Source: Apium graveolens
Taxonomy: Eukaryota > Streptophyta > Magnoliopsida > Apiales > Apiaceae
Length of the DNA stretch: 64,000 nucleotides
Assembly: GCF_009905375.1 (NCBI RefSeq)
Contig: NC_133655.1
Location: 39,100,055 to 39,164,054, forward strand
Reading direction: 5' to 3'
Shown here piece by piece: positions 31,356 through 44,850 of this stretch (its first letter is position 1; every line of letters starts with the position of its first letter). The notes below the pieces were generated by a model, which ran no database searches, was not told the DNA's origin, and saw only the letters and a list, made by a program, of their open reading frames with translations. The translations under genes were made by a program, and so were the position numbers.

Positions 31356-34300
31356 TGTGGCGCCCTCCAAACCCGGGTCAGAAGTTTGGGGTCCACACAC
31401 ACACCTTAATTATAACCTGCTTATAATAATAATAAAGATAATAATAATATATGCAGTGACCCTACTTACCAACCACCACGATCCGCAACAGGTTAAAGTA
31501 TGCACACAAGCCAAACACACTAGTATATTATAAACCGTTCAAATCCGAACTATTTCAAACTCAAACTGAGTATTAAACATTATTACAAACTTTTACAAAC
31601 TTAAATTATCCCAAAAGAAGCCTACTAGCTCAGCTTTCTCAACCTGAACCCCTAGCTCTCGCACTGGACTGGGGATCCTTGCTACCAAATGGTTCCTTTT
31701 TAACTGGAAAGAATATAAACAACATCGCACAAATGAGCTAACTAGCTCAGCAAGTCACAATGACAAAACTGAGAATAATGATCATCAGGTGAATATGATT
31801 ATGATATCAAGTGAACAATGGATTATGATTTAGAATTGGATATTATACTTTTAATTTAAAAACCAAGGTTAGGCTGTTGATCAGTCACGCACTAACCCCG
31901 AGCAAGGCACACAACATTGCTCTAACTACTGGATCCAAGGCACACATTTGCCTAACTTGACCATTATATGGTCTGACCACGAATCTGGTCCACAATTTTA
32001 TAAAAACAATCCAATTCTAACATAATAACAGAATATGCAATAATAAACAATAACCGAAATCATTAACAATAATAAATGTTTAACAATGAAAGGGTTTCAA
32101 TCCTTGTAAGGATCAATAAGGCAATTTAAAAGCTTGGATGTTGGGTAATGAAAGAATTGGATAACAAAGGAATCGATATTTCAGGGTTTCAAAGATTTGG
32201 TCTTTCAAGGTATAAGATACCATGGGTTGAGTATATAATAGTTCATTTCAGTGTCTGGTATTTAGTTTGTATGTATTTGTGGAGTAGTATCGTAGATTTG
32301 TGGTTCTTGTTTGGGTATATAATAATCAATGGCTTAGAAAGAATATGATTCATGGCTCAAGAACAATAACTGAAATCAGGGTTTAGGTTTCTGTGCTTCA
32401 AAGCACTTGCAATATCACAGGATTATCAAGTACTACAATATCTCGAGAAAGTTCAGAACACTTGCCTGGTATTAGCTTACTACACTGCACTCGCTTCCAA
32501 TCACAACCGTCTTACTTCTCAACTATCTGTTTCCCTTTCCTATGCCTTGCCTCTTCTGCTCACATACCATAAGCATCTATCAATAATTGACTCAAAGAAT
32601 TCTATTCAACACATACTTCTATCTACCCTTCGTTTTACCCAAATCCGATTAACGGATTGAAAGTTATGCAATAATCAAGTAAACACCGAATATATAGACC
32701 GATAGTCAATTAACAAGTCACATATAGCATATAATACATCACGTAATCAATGATATATCATTTATAAAGAAGTCTCGGGTCATAAATAGGCTTTCTGGTA
32801 TTTAAAATGATTTTTAAAACATTTTTTGGAATTAAAACGGGTCGTTGGATCAATTTCGGAATAATAAACAGGGTTCGGTTGGCCAATTCTGGCTCCGAAA
32901 CAATTTTATACTAATTATCGAGCCTTGGAAATAATTTAGAATAATATTTTAAAGCTCGAAACTATTTTTCAGAATTTTTAAATCATTTTTAAATAATTAA
33001 ATCTAATTAAATAATTAACTAAAATCAATTAATAATTAATTAAATCAATTAATCAATTAATTTTTGAATTAATTGACCAATTAATCAATTAGAAATTAAC
33101 TAAAATTAATTAACTAATTAATTTAGATTTATTTTGGAATTAAAAATAATTTTCGGAATTAAAATACTAATTTTTAGAATTTTCAGAAATTAAAAATGAA
33201 TTTTTATAATAAAAATAAATAGGAAATATGATTTTTAAACATTTTTAAAACAGGAATCCAACTTTTGCGAACTCTGGAAACTACAGGGACTGAACTTCAT
33301 CGTTTTCAAAAGTTGGGGTACTAAACTGTAATTTTCCAGGGGGTCGTCGGAAAACAGTCGGGTTTGCCGGAGAACACGATTCCGACCTCCTCACCTTACC
33401 ACAAGCTCCAGATCACATCTACAAATTACCAGGAATACAATCATGCAATCAAAACAACCCAACTATCCCTGAGTTGGCCGGAATTTGGCCGTGAAATTTT
33501 CCAGTTTCCGGCGAACATCGGAAAACTTCAAAACACAACTCCCTCCTCTACAGACCTCGTTGGTTCATGAAACTTATACGACTAGATTGCAAATTTCACA
33601 GAGAACACAACCCACTATAACAAAACATCAATCTATCACAGAATAAGGAACCCCAAAATTTCAATTAAGAACATTCATACGGGTTATAAACCCTAATTTT
33701 GAAATTCGAAAATTAAACCCACTTTTGAGCATGTTATTGAACTCCAAATCAGACGTATGACATATGAAAATCATCAGGAAAACAAGCTCTACAACATGAA
33801 ATCATCAAATCATACAAACAATCATCTGAACAAAAATTCATATTTTTAATAAAATAAATTCGAAAATAAATAAATTTTCAGAAAATAAACCTTTGATTCT
33901 GCAGTGAAACAAAGCTCAGAATCTGATAGAACACTTCAAATCCTTCGTTTTGGTTACTCAAGCTTTGAAAATAGAGATCGGTAACGCCTTCGTTTTGCTG
34001 TTTGATTCTTAGAACAATTTATGTAATTAGGATTTTTCTCTGAAAATTATAGAATTAACTATCTGCAAATGATTTTGATACGAAATAAAATACGGTAAAA
34101 GGCTATTTATAATTACGGAGAATTAGTATCCCGTGGAATCATTCCGGATATAAAACGGTACGTTTATTTATAAAAACTGATCCAAACGGTATCAGTTTTC
34201 GGGATAATTATCCAAACCAGTACAATTTGTACTGCGGTCTTGGTCTCAGCGCCTGGTTACACGTATTACGAAGTGATAATTGGGATAGTTTAATAAAAAG

Positions 34301-34789
34301 CTCCCGTTTATTAAAAATACGGGTTTTATTAATTTACCGAAATGAATATTGTATCGAAAATGTTGCGCCGGGACCCGCGCAGGACAAACCGTACGCCGGA
34401 TCGAAAAAGTCGAAATATGGAATATGCTCGGAATATTACAATTAGGTTAGGAAGGAGTTCTCGAAAGAGTTTCGGGTTCCAAAAACGTAACAACGGTTGA
34501 CGTCGGTTGGTTCCCGTTTTTATAAAATAGATTTTAATTACCCGGAAAAAGATTTTAGAAATTTCATATGATTCTTATAAATCTATAAACCAACATAAAA
34601 ATAATTAGGATGATATGACAATTATCTATATTTTATTTTGGACATAAAAATTAAAATACTCAATTAATATTATTTTTGAATATTCAAGTACAGATAACAC
34701 TTAACAATTAGCTCACATAATAGATACTGAACACACATAATAATTATATAATAGCAAAATTAATTACACGATATATCCCGGATATTACA
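31356..34789 (-). repeat. 3' LTR of Gyp-1b (3434 bp)
   Basis: On the minus strand it begins TGTAATATCCGGG and ends GGGCGCCACA. It is nearly identical, in inverted orientation, to 54276-57098, apart from a roughly 0.6-kb stretch near 31400-32005 missing there. A polypurine tract adjoins 34790. The AT-rich TTAATTAA-type tract near 33000-33130 is a shared feature of Gyp-1 LTRs. Confidence 0.9.
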
Positions 34790-34802
34790 TCCTTCCCCCC
34801 TT
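34790..34802 (-). other. Polypurine tract of Gyp-1b
   Basis: The reverse complement, AAGGGGGGAAGGA, directly adjoins the LTR start. Confidence 0.85.
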
Positions 34803-34826
34803 AAAAGGATTTTGTCCTCAGAATCT

Positions 34827-36446
34827 CTAAGAAAACAAATGAGGGTACTTTTCTCTCATATCACTTTCTAACTCCCAGGTTGACTCTTCAACCTTTGGGT
34901 TTCTCCACAATACTCTTACTAACTTTACCACTTTATTTCTCAATACTTTCTCTCTCTCTTCTAGAACTTCTACCGGGCTTTCTATATATGACAAATCTGC
35001 TTGAAGCTCTATTGGCTCATATTCTATTACATGCCTGGAGTCTGGATTATATTTCTTAAGCATCGATATGTGAAAAACATTGTGAATGTGCTCCATGTGC
35101 GGAGGTAACACCAATTCGTAAGCTACTTTGCCAATACGCTTTAGGATTTCAAAAGGTCCGACATATCTTGGGTTTAGCTTCCCTTTCTTCCCAAACCTCG
35201 TTAGTCCTTTCCACGGTGATACTTTCAATAATACCAAGCTTCCTTCTTCAAATTCCATATCTTTTCTTGACTGGTCTGCATATTTCCTCTGACGATCTTG
35301 TGCGGCTATTAATCTTTTCTGGATAATTTCAACAACTTCCTTTGTCTGCTGTACCAATTCGGGTCCGAGTATTTTGCGTTCTCCTACTTCGTCCCAATAT
35401 ACTGGAGATCTACATTTGCATCCATAAAGGGCTTCATAAGGTGGCATCCCAATGCTGGCGTGATAACTGTTGTTATAGGCAAACTCTACCAGGGGTAAAT
35501 GCTCGTCCCAACTTCCTTTGAAATCAATAGCACAAACACGTAGCATGTCCTCGATTGTCTGGATCGTTCTTTCACTTTGGCCATCCGTTTGGGGGTGATA
35601 GGCCGTACTCATATTCAATCTTGTTCCCAAACATTCTTGAAAACTCTTCCAAAATCTTGAATTAAATCTTGGATCTCGATCAGATATAATAGACACTGGA
35701 ATTCCATGACGAACTACGATCTCTTTCAAGTACATATGAACTAACTTGTCGAGCGAAAATCGTTCATTTATAGGCAGAAAATGAACTGACTTGGTAAGTC
35801 TATCGACTATAACCCAAATGGCATCATGATTAGCCCTTGTCCTTGGTAATCCAACTATGAAATCCATGGTAATATGTTCCCACTTCCACTCTGGAATCTC
35901 CAATGGCTGTAGCAATCCGCTTAGTCTCTGATGCTCTGCTTTAACTCTCTGACAGGTATAGCATTTGCTAACCCATTCCGCAATTTCCCTCTTCATATCT
36001 GGCCACCAATAATTCTTCTTTAAATCTCTGTACATTTTGGTACTCCCTGGATGGATGGAATATCTTGAACTATGTGCCTCTTGTAAAATTTCATTTTTCA
36101 GCTCCGTTACTGGTGGAATCCAAATTCTTGAAGAAAACCTAAGAATACCTTGATCATCTTGTTGCGTGCATAATTCCTCACCTACCAAACTATTTATATC
36201 TTGATCCATTACCTCTTTCTGGCATTTCTTTATTTTCTCCAATAACTCCGGTTGGAAAATCATACTGTACACTTTTGCTTCCTCAGACTTGTAAATTCTA
36301 ATCTCCAATTCCAATTTTTGAAATTCTTTATATATCTCTTCAGGTACGGATAACACATTTAACCTTTCCTTCCGACTTAACGCATCTGCTACAACGTTCG
36401 CCTTACCAGGATGATAATTAATCGAGCAATCATAATCCTTGATCAA
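34827..36446 (-). pseudogene. pol: Gyp-1b pol: RNase H end, integrase and chromodomain (539 open codons)
   Basis: This long open stretch is the downstream part of a polyprotein interrupted by a stop at 36462-36464. It starts in the RNase H tail (YHPGKANVVADALSRK). The integrase zinc finger has H124, H132, C162 and C165. The catalytic triad is D195 (MDF), D256 (SDRDPRF) and E292 (DGQSERT), numbered from the open ATG at 36446. A GPY/F-type module (NPRYVGPFEIL, about 425) and a C-terminal chromodomain (about 485-538, with VLWRNP and STWE) complete it. The chromodomain would direct integration to particular chromatin. All key residues are present and the length fits the family, so integrase itself looks intact. 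It ends at 34827, 25 bases before the polypurine tract. Confidence 0.88.
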
Positions 36447-37756
36447 TTCTAACCATCTTCTTTATCTCATATTAAGTTCCTTCTGGGTAAATATATATTT
36501 CAAACTTTTGTGATCCGTGAAAATCTCACACTTTTCTCCATACAAATAATGTCTCCAAATCTTCAAAGCGAAAACTATAGCTACTAACTCCAAATCATGA
36601 GTAGGGTACTTCTGTTCGTGTGGTTTCAACTGCCTTGACACATACGTAATCAACTTGTCGTGCTGCATAAGAACACATCCTAATCCTTTGTAAGAAGCAT
36701 CGCTATAAATTACGAAATTCCCTTGATCGTCTGGAAGTGACAAAACAGGTGCCGTAATTAATCTCCGCTTCAATTCCTGAAAACTTTCTTCGCACTTGTC
36801 ATTCCATTTAAACTTTTCATTCTTTCGTGTAAGCTTTGTCAATGGTGTTGTAATTCTTGAAAAATTCTGAATGAATCGTCGATAATATCCTGCCAATCCC
36901 AAGAAACTTCTTACCTCAGTGGGTGTTCTCGGTCTTTCCCAATTTGTAATTGCCTCGATCTTTGCCGGGTCCACTTTGATCCCTTCATTACTGACTATGT
37001 GTCCTGAGAACTGAACTTCGTGTAGCCAAAACTCACACTTCGACAATTTAGCATATAACTTCTTTTTCCTTAAAATCTCCAAAATTGTCCTTAAATGTTC
37101 CGTATGATCCTCCTCCGTCTTTGAATAGATCAAAATATCGTCTATAAATACTATAACGAACTTGTCCAGATATTCCTTGAAAATTCTGTTCATCAGGTCC
37201 ATAAACGCTGCTGGGGCGTTGGTCAATCCAAGGACATTACTAGAAATTCATAATGCACATACCTTGTTCTGAAAGCTGTCTTTGGTATATCTTCTGGTTT
37301 GATCTTCAGTTGATGATATCCCAATCTTAAATCGATCTTGGAGAAATATTTGGCTCCCTTCAATTGGTCAAACAAATCATCAATTCTGGGTAACAGATAC
37401 TTATTCTTGATTGTCAACTTGTTGAGCTCCCTATAGTCGATGCACAGTCTCATGCTTCCATCTTTCTTTTTGACAAATAATACCGGTGCACCCCACGGGG
37501 ATACGCTGGGTCTGATTATTCCTTTCTCTAACAATTTCTGCAATTGCTTTGCTAGCTCTTTCATCTCAATAGGCGCCATTCTATACGGGGCCTTGGATAC
37601 TGGTTCGGTTCCAGGTGCTAAGTCGATTACAAATTCAATTTCTCTATCTGGAGGAAGTCCTGGTAATTCGTCGGGAAATACGTCTAGAAATTCCTTCACA
37701 ACTGGAATATCTTCAAGTTTTGCTGGCTCCTGACTTCTGTCAATCACATATGCCAT
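36447..37756 (-). pseudogene. pol: Gyp-1b pol: reverse transcriptase and RNase H, broken
   Basis: The first ATG (37756, [14 protein letters not shown]) lies at the natural protease-RT linker, so it is not a true start. RT motifs are [36 protein letters not shown] and LRLGYHQ, with a 1-base deletion near 37225 breaking the frame. The next frame has LMNRIF, the catalytic FIDDILIYS and [11 protein letters not shown]. RNase H follows with [29 protein letters not shown] and [11 protein letters not shown]. It stops at TAA 36462-36464, in place of Gln in the NMRQRRW block. Upstream in frame, [10 protein letters not shown] is still read, so the junction with inverted Gyp-2 falls in or near the linker. 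Confidence 0.87.
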
Positions 37757-37768
37757 GAAATGCTCACA

Positions 37769-38520
37769 TCGAATCGTTCCTCCTGTATTCCCTAGATACA
37801 GGGCATATCAAAATACCATTTACTAATACTAGAACCATTGTCTATGTACTTCTGAAAAATTTCTCTAATAATCTTTAAAGGTTGTTGTTACCTTTGTCCT
37901 TCATTCCATACTACCCAAACTCATAATGTCCCTATTAAGGGTGAAATGCCATCCTTTATGCATCCCCCATGGTTCATCTCAAGCTATTGAGGTTATATCC
38001 TTAATTCCACCTTTAAAAAGGTACATGCATCCTTCCATGGATAAAATCAAGTCATATATCCCTGATAAGGGTGTCTTATTCAATCATTTCCACCTCGATA
38101 TTCTATACCAAATTTCATAATAGTATCCTTATCCAAAATGAGGTCAATCCATATGGCCTCCAAAAGACAATAACAGTTATCCACTTTTCTTTCCTGATTC
38201 GGTAATGATAGCAGGGGTGTTCTGGAAGATATTGGTCGTGTTCAACGTGAACTTCTTCTTAATAATTCCTCATTTATTTTTGTTGTTTATCTCAACAGTC
38301 ATCTCAATGTTGGGATATCTTTCATACCTGGCGTCTCCCTTTCTGGGTATCCTGCCACCGGTCTTACACTTCACATTCTTGAAGGTCACTTCCTTCATCC
38401 AATTTTTCCTAATTTCTTACTTTCTTGTCTCCTCAATCCATCCGCATTTCCTTATTAATCAATCGATCTATCTCAAAGTTTCATCGAATACTGTCAACTT
38501 CAAGGGAATTAACAATACGT
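37769..38520 (-). pseudogene. Gyp-2R gag-protease side, distal to Cop-B
   Basis: Reverse complement of Gyp-2L 29021-29772 with scattered differences. No clear domain is readable. It ends at TCGAATCGTTCC (37769-37780), beyond which Gyp-1b pol begins while Gyp-2L goes on into a different tail. TACGT at 38516-38520 is one copy of the Cop-B target duplication. Confidence 0.5.
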
Positions 38521-40178
38521 TGTTGGATTTTAATCGCAGTGGAGGCATGGTAAAATACTTTTACATATATAAAATCCAAATAAAAGCATATAAATCGTGA
38601 TTAAAATATATGAATCGATTACTAACCTTTAATAGTGATCCAAAAGCAATGATCGGAGATCCTTAGCAGCTGCTCCTCAAACGTGAAGCACTCCACCGGT
38701 ATCCACCAAGAAAACGACGTTAAGGAGGAGGAGGAGGAGGTGGAGAGAATTAGGTTTTCTCAAAATTTTTGGGTTAGAATCAAAATAGGGTTTATAATAG
38801 TATATTTATAGGCAAAATTTTCAGCTGAAATTTTCCCATAAAATATTATTATTATTAACCCTTTATTATTCACATTAATAATTAAAACACCTTTTAATTA
38901 TTAATCCTTTTTCTAAACACTTTAGAAATAATTCTCTCTCTTGATTTAATTTCCAAAAATTAAATTCTTAATTATTAATATTAAGAACTTTTCTTAATTA
39001 ATTTATAATCAATTAAATCTCATTTAATCAATTATTAAATTTGCCAATTAATTATTTATTTCATAAATAAATAATTATTAGCCATTATTAATTAATTCCT
39101 CCACCATTAAATCATTTTCTTTTTATGGTGCGACCCTGTAGGTTCAATATTAAGCCGGTAGTAGAAATAAATAATAATAAAACTATTTTATCATTATTTA
39201 TATAAATTCTCTAATTTATTAAATATGATTAATTAATTAATCATAGTTATTCTACATCGTGAGGGATACTTCTCAGCATATCGCGACTATCCGGATAATA
39301 CGAATTCACTGCTTAGAATACCAAGAACCTATTCAGTGAATAGTTACAGTACAATAATATCCTTCTACCCTACAATGTCCTGATTAAATACAAGGCATGG
39401 ATCTTGTGTCAAGCCTATCTAATTTAATCACTTGCTTACCATTTACTATGCTTAGTTCTATGCAAATTAGAAACTCCTTTCTAATTTCATTCACTCTGGC
39501 CAGAGATTCCTGAAGTAGCATAAGTGGATCAGCCTTGAACATTCGCTTCCTTCACTGGAAGGGGTAGATCCTTTATTGATCATACACTATCTTCGTGTAC
39601 AAATTCCTATACCCAGTAGAGCCCTAATAATTGTCCCTGGAGACTAAGAACTAAACCAAAGCATAGTTCAGTGTACATAAGATGACTATGATGACCTCAA
39701 GTCTAAGGATACTTGTACAACTATCATTATGTGAACAACTGCTGACACGTGAGTGAACTCCATCAGTTGTTCAGCTGTGCGAGTCATGTTCAGTGAACTT
39801 ATTCCATAATAAGCACCTACATACTAGCTATAGTGTCACCACACAAATGTCTATGAGAACAGACATCCTTCATAATGAAGCAAGCATAGTATGTACCGAT
39901 CTTTGCGGATTATTAATTACCAGTTAGTAATCCTATGATCAGGAACTATTTAAGTTTAGAGTTATCATCTTTTAGGTCTCACTATTATGATCTCATCATA
40001 ATCCATAAAAAGCTTTACTCTAAACTATGGTATATCTTATTTAAACACTTAAATAGATAGAGCCCGTAATAAAAAACAAAACAAGTCTTTTATTAATATC
40101 AATGAAATCAAAACAGATTACATAAAAAGTTATTCCTAAATCCTAATACATGATTGGACTTAGGATATATTCCTTTCA
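38521..40178 (-). repeat. 3' LTR of Cop-B (1658 bp)
   Basis: TG...CA ends as in Cop-A. It adjoins the polypurine tract at 40179. Its (GGA)n tract near 38728 is one unit longer than in Cop-A. Confidence 0.93.
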
Positions 40179-40188
40179 ATCTCCCACT
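40179..40188 (-). other. Polypurine tract of Cop-B
   Basis: The reverse complement is AGTGGGAGAT, identical to Cop-A, directly at the LTR edge. Confidence 0.75.
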
Positions 40189-40192
40189 TGTA

Positions 40193-42839
40193 CTAAAGCC
40201 AATCACTCTGGTATCTAATACCCATCTTGTCTTTATGATGATCAAAGTGACTCTGAGAAAGTGGCTTTGTGAGTGGGTCTGCTACGTTGTTATGTGTGTC
40301 AACTCTCTCGACGTTGACATCTCCTCTTTCAACAATCTCCCTAATCAGATGAAAGCGCCGCAGGACATGTTTGGAATTTTTATGAGACCTAGGTTCCTTG
40401 GCTTGTGCTATTGCTGCGTTGTTATCACAATACAACACAATAGGCTCTTCGACGCTAGGAACAACTCCTAAATCAGAAACAAATTTCCTCATCCAAACAG
40501 CTTCTTTTGCAGCCTCACTTGCAGCTATATTCTGCTTCCGCTGTGGAGTCAGCCGTTGTCGACTGTTTAGAACTCTTCCAACTTATCGCACCACCGTTTA
40601 GAGTAAACACGTACCCTGATATGGATTTGCTATCATTCTCTGATTGAAAACTAGAGTCAGTATAACCCTCTATTTTCAACTCAGATTCACCGCCAAAAAC
40701 AAGAAAAATGTCCTGAGTCCTTCGCAAGTACTTAAGGATATTTTTCACTGCTTTCCAGTGGTCTTCACCTGGATTGGACTGATATCTGCTCGTCATACTA
40801 ATTGAATAAGCAACATCAGGCCTTGTACACAACATCGCGTACATGATAGATCCTATTGCTGAAGCATAAGGAATCTTACTCATACGCTCTCTTTCCTCAG
40901 GTGTCTTAAGAGACATTTTTTCGGAAAGGGACACTCCATGACTTATCGGTATGAGACCTCTTTTGGAGTTTTCCATGCTAAACCTTTTAAGCACTTTCTG
41001 GATGTATGTACCCTGGGTAAGACCTATCATTCTTCTAGATCTATCTCTATAGATCTTCATACCGAGAATGTAGCATGCTTCTCCCAAGTCCTTCATGGTG
41101 AAGTTCTTTGATAGCCATACTTTGACTGATTGCAGCATCGGTATATCATTTCCTATAAGAAGTATGTCATCCATATACAATACAAGAAATGTTACCGCGC
41201 TCCCACTAACCTTCTTGTAGACACATGGTTCATCCATGTTTTTGATAAAATCAAACTCTTTGATTGTCTCATCAAAACGGGTGTTCCATCTACGAGAAGC
41301 TTGCCTTAAACCATATATGGTTCGCAGCAGCTTACACACTAGGTGTTCATTTCCCTTGGAAAGAAAACCTTCAGGCTGTGTCATATATACTTCCTCCTCA
41401 AGTTCCCCATTGAGGAAGGTCGTTTTCACGTCCATTTGTCAGATCTCATAGTCGTAGTAAGCAGCAATCGCAAGCAAAATCCGAATTGATTTTAACAGGG
41501 CTACAGGCGAATAGGTTTCATCAAAGTCAATCCCTTGTCTTTGATTAAATCCTTTTGCCACTAGCCTAGCCTTATAGGTCTCCACCTGGCCATCTGCTCC
41601 AATCTTTCTCTTATATACCCACTTGCACCCAATAGGCTTAACACCTTCAGGCACTTCAACCAGAGTCCATACTTGGTTGGTATACATAGATTCCATTTCG
41701 GATTTCATAGCACTATGCCATTTCTCTGAGTCAACACTACTCATAGCCTCATTATAGGTCTTAGGGTCGTCTTCATCAATAATTGACAACTCATTGTCAT
41801 TCTCAATGCCAAGGCCATAATACCTCTCAGGTTGGCGAGACACTCTCTCTGACCTACGAATGGGCTGTTCCACAAAAGGTTGTTCAGTCTGAACAGGTGT
41901 TTCCACTTGAACCGTAGTAGTTTGTGCTTCTTGAACTTCATCAAGTTCAATTTTGCTCCCACTGTTTCCTTCAAGGATAAACTCCTTTTCCAAGAAGGTA
42001 GCATGTCTGGAGACAAACACCCGATGATCGGTGTAAAAGTAATATCCTAAAGTCTCTTTAGGATATCCCACAAAACTACATTTTACGGATCGAGATTCCA
42101 GCTTATCTGGGTCAACTTTCTTGATATAAGCTGGACATCCCCAAATCTTAACGTGTTTAAGACTCGGTTTCCTTTCTTTCCATATCTCATATGGAGTTTG
42201 AGGAACAGATTTGGAAGGCACCTTATTCAGTAAATATGTTGAGGTTTCCAATGCGTAACCCCATAGGAATACTGGAAGATTTGCATAGCTCATCATGGAC
42301 CGAACCATGTCTAACAGAGTTCGATTTCTCCTTTCAGATACCCCATTCAACTGTGCAGTATATGGAGGAGTCCACTGGGAGACTATACCATTTTCTTTGA
42401 GATAATCTAGAAACTCTCCATTCAAGTATTCACCACCTCGATCTGATCGAAGAGTTATAATACTGTGTTTGGTTTATTTCTCCACTTCATGTTTATATTC
42501 CTTGAACTTTTCAAAGGCTTCAGACTTGTATTTCATCAAATACACAAATTCGAATCTAGATCTATCATCTATGAAAGTAATGAAGTACGAAAATCCTCCC
42601 ATGGCTTGCGTAGACATTGGTCCACATACATCTGTGTGTACCAATCCTAGCAAATCTGCAGCCCTCTCTCCATGTCCACTAAATGGAGATTTGGTCATTT
42701 TACCCAATAGACAAGATTCACATGTAGGATATGATTCAAAATCAAAGGGGTCTAGTAACCCTTCCTTATGCAATGTACGACATCTATTTTCACTAATATG
42801 ACCTAGCCTACAGTGCCATAAATAGGTCAGATTTTCATC
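40193..42839 (-). pseudogene. pol: Cop-B pol: integrase, reverse transcriptase, RNase H
   Basis: The minus-strand frame continues from protease with only a few lesions. The integrase zinc finger (LWHCRLGHIS ... CESCLLGK), core blocks [16 protein letters not shown] and [11 protein letters not shown], and a linker with QPERYYGLG are present. RT shows [34 protein letters not shown] and the catalytic YMDDILLIG. RNase H has YTDSSF, SGYVF, WKSSKQ, YCDNNAA and NVADPLTKPL, with TAG at 40193-40195 as the end. Lesions are stops at 42474-42476 (Gln to TAA) and 41436-41438 (Trp to TGA), and a 2-base loss near 40533. Everything else is in one frame, so decay is recent or slight. This supplies exactly what Cop-A lacks. 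Confidence 0.9.
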
Positions 42840-42842
42840 ATC

Positions 42843-43451
42843 TCATTTTCTTTTATTAGTTTGTTCAATCTGAAGTAAATCATGCTCTACGTCACATACA
42901 TACAGACCATTATTTAAAATTCCACGTCCATAAAGAACATTATCTCTAAGGATAGAACATTCATTATTCTTAATAATAAATGAAAAACCATCCAAATCCA
43001 ACATAGGGATAGAAACAATATTCCTCACGATAGAGGGAATGTAATAATAATTATTCAAAATAATAGTCTTGCCCGTAGGCATATGTAAACTAAATGATCC
43101 TACAGCTATGGCCGCAACCCTTGCTCCATTGCCCATACGTAGAATCACCTCATCTTTTTCAAGATTCCTACTTCCCTTTAGTCCTCGCAATGAATTGCAA
43201 ATATGAGAACCACATGTGGTATCTAATACCCAAGTAGAAATTTGACCTAGTGACATATTAACTTCGATCATGAACATGCCTAAATCAGAAGTGGTAGTCT
43301 TACTACCCTTCCTCTTCTTCAATTCTGCAAGGTAAACCTTGCAGTTTCTCTTCCAGTGCCCTAACTTGTTACAGTGAAAACATACAGCTAAATTAGGATC
43401 AGTCAACTTGTGAGCATCTAGTATGCTCCTGAGTGATAGTACAGAAGACAT
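42843..43451 (-). pseudogene. gag: Cop-B gag-protease with an in-frame capsid deletion
   Basis: The ATG at 43451 (MSSVLSLRSILD) corresponds to the Cop-A gag start. After about 20 codons the sequence jumps in frame to the zinc knuckle (CFHCNKLGHWKRNC). About 670 bp, the whole capsid region seen in Cop-A, is missing (junction near 43387). Protease follows with WVLDTTCGSHIC, where Thr occupies the position that is Ala in Cop-A, then GNGARVAA. The frame ends at TGA 42843-42845, where an Arg codon (CGA or AGA) is expected, and pol goes on in the same frame. Without capsid it could not build particles alone. Confidence 0.87.
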
Positions 43452-43648
43452 AATATAGTAAATCTGTAAATGATAAACACATAACAACACTTAGCAAATA
43501 TTTGATTTCATTTTTAAAACACTATATGAATCGGGTCTTTATTCATAAGTGGCTCCCACTAGTTTATCTAATTTATTCAACCCCCTACATGAAAAATTAA
43601 GCATTCATAATGCTAGTGGGAATAGGGATCCTACATTCCATTACACAA

Positions 43649-43952
43649 CCCCGGCTGTAGCACAAACCGCCATGTAATGTTCAATAGGCAGACAACTCTT
43701 GTCAATTACATCTTATGTTATTCCCTAATTAAACTTTAGCCTCTTGAATACTTGAGTCACGGCTGTGGCATGACAAACTCAATATTCTAAGTCAAGTCTA
43801 ACCCAACATTCCGTACAATTGAATCAGTCTCCAACGGTCCACGACTATGGCACGTACCAACCTTTAGATTCTAATTCAATGTACACATCTCTATGTAATA
43901 GACAAGTATTTCTTATTTCGAAATCAAAGCCGTCGGCTGTAGCACGAACCGA
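43649..43952 (-). repeat. Four dispersed ~20-bp repeats in the Cop-B leader
   Basis: Copies at 43651-43670, 43758-43774, 43840-43861 and 43932-43952, at the same spacing as in Cop-A. The first, third and fourth have single-base differences from the Cop-A versions. Confidence 0.65.
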
Positions 43953-44711
43953 CAATGATTCAAAAATAAGAACTACTTTTCTATCCTGTTGGAAGGCTAT
44001 GACCGACACAAGCCCGTTGTGTCATTGGCCAATTACTACTTGATATTATTTAATTTTAAAGGGATTATATTAGGTTACAATCATAATCATATTATAAAGA
44101 GATTCTTCCTTTCAAATTAAATATTTCAAATCAATAATCAATAATCAGATGATTCCCAGATCGGGTGGAGCATTGTCAAGAGGCGTCACTTAATAACCCT
44201 TTCTTACAGATAGAAATCTGTTGTTGACAGAATCATCCTTTCTCTCATATTGAAAATTCATATTCAATTACGTGTTTCATAAACACAAGAATCTCATGAT
44301 TGTATTCATAATATTATTACTAAGGTTATGAAACAATTTCACTATACTAGGTTGTCTAACAAAACCTTATGTTCATTTAAGTTCACCTAAATCTATCATC
44401 GCATGATAAACTAAGCATATATCACATATATAAGCATGAATAAACGTCAAGGTAGGCATGTTACATCATCTAGCATATTGGTCTAAGCATTATACATCTC
44501 TATGTATCACATGAAGGATTTAAAAGCAGTTAAAACAGTTAAAAACAGCTTTAAAACACTTTCGGAAATATAAACAGTTCAAAACTTTTATATAAACTAA
44601 AATTTGATCACTTCATTAGATCCATCTCGGAAAAACGAATCCAACGATATATTGCACGCCTAAAACGGAGTTACGAAACTCCCAGAAATCAAATTTAAAA
44701 ATAACAGATGG

Positions 44712-44850
44712 GCTGTAACGCATTACAGGAACGCGTTACTAGCTCTGTAACGCATTCCGGTGATTCGTTACAACCCTTTTAAGCCACTAAAAGGTGTAAC
44801 GCATTCCGTGAATGCGCCACAGGGTGTAACGCATTCCCGGAATGCGCGAC
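44712..44850 (-). repeat. Cluster of four GTAACGCATT hairpins in the Cop-B leader
   Basis: Units at 44714-44739, 44746-44772, 44795-44819 and 44825-44848. One arm of the second unit has a change (ATTCGTTAC rather than ATGCGTTAC), which weakens its stem. Order and spacing match Cop-A. Confidence 0.72.

Larger units (their letters stand above)
31356..37768 (-). mobile_element. Gyp-1b: 3' half of a chromodomain gypsy element, minus strand
   Basis: In minus orientation it holds RT, RNase H, integrase, chromodomain, polypurine tract and 3' LTR. The 5' LTR, gag and protease are absent: at 37769 the sequence changes to inverted Gyp-2. The chromodomain, GPY/F module and long LTR place it in the chromovirus Tekay/Del group. 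Confidence 0.85.
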
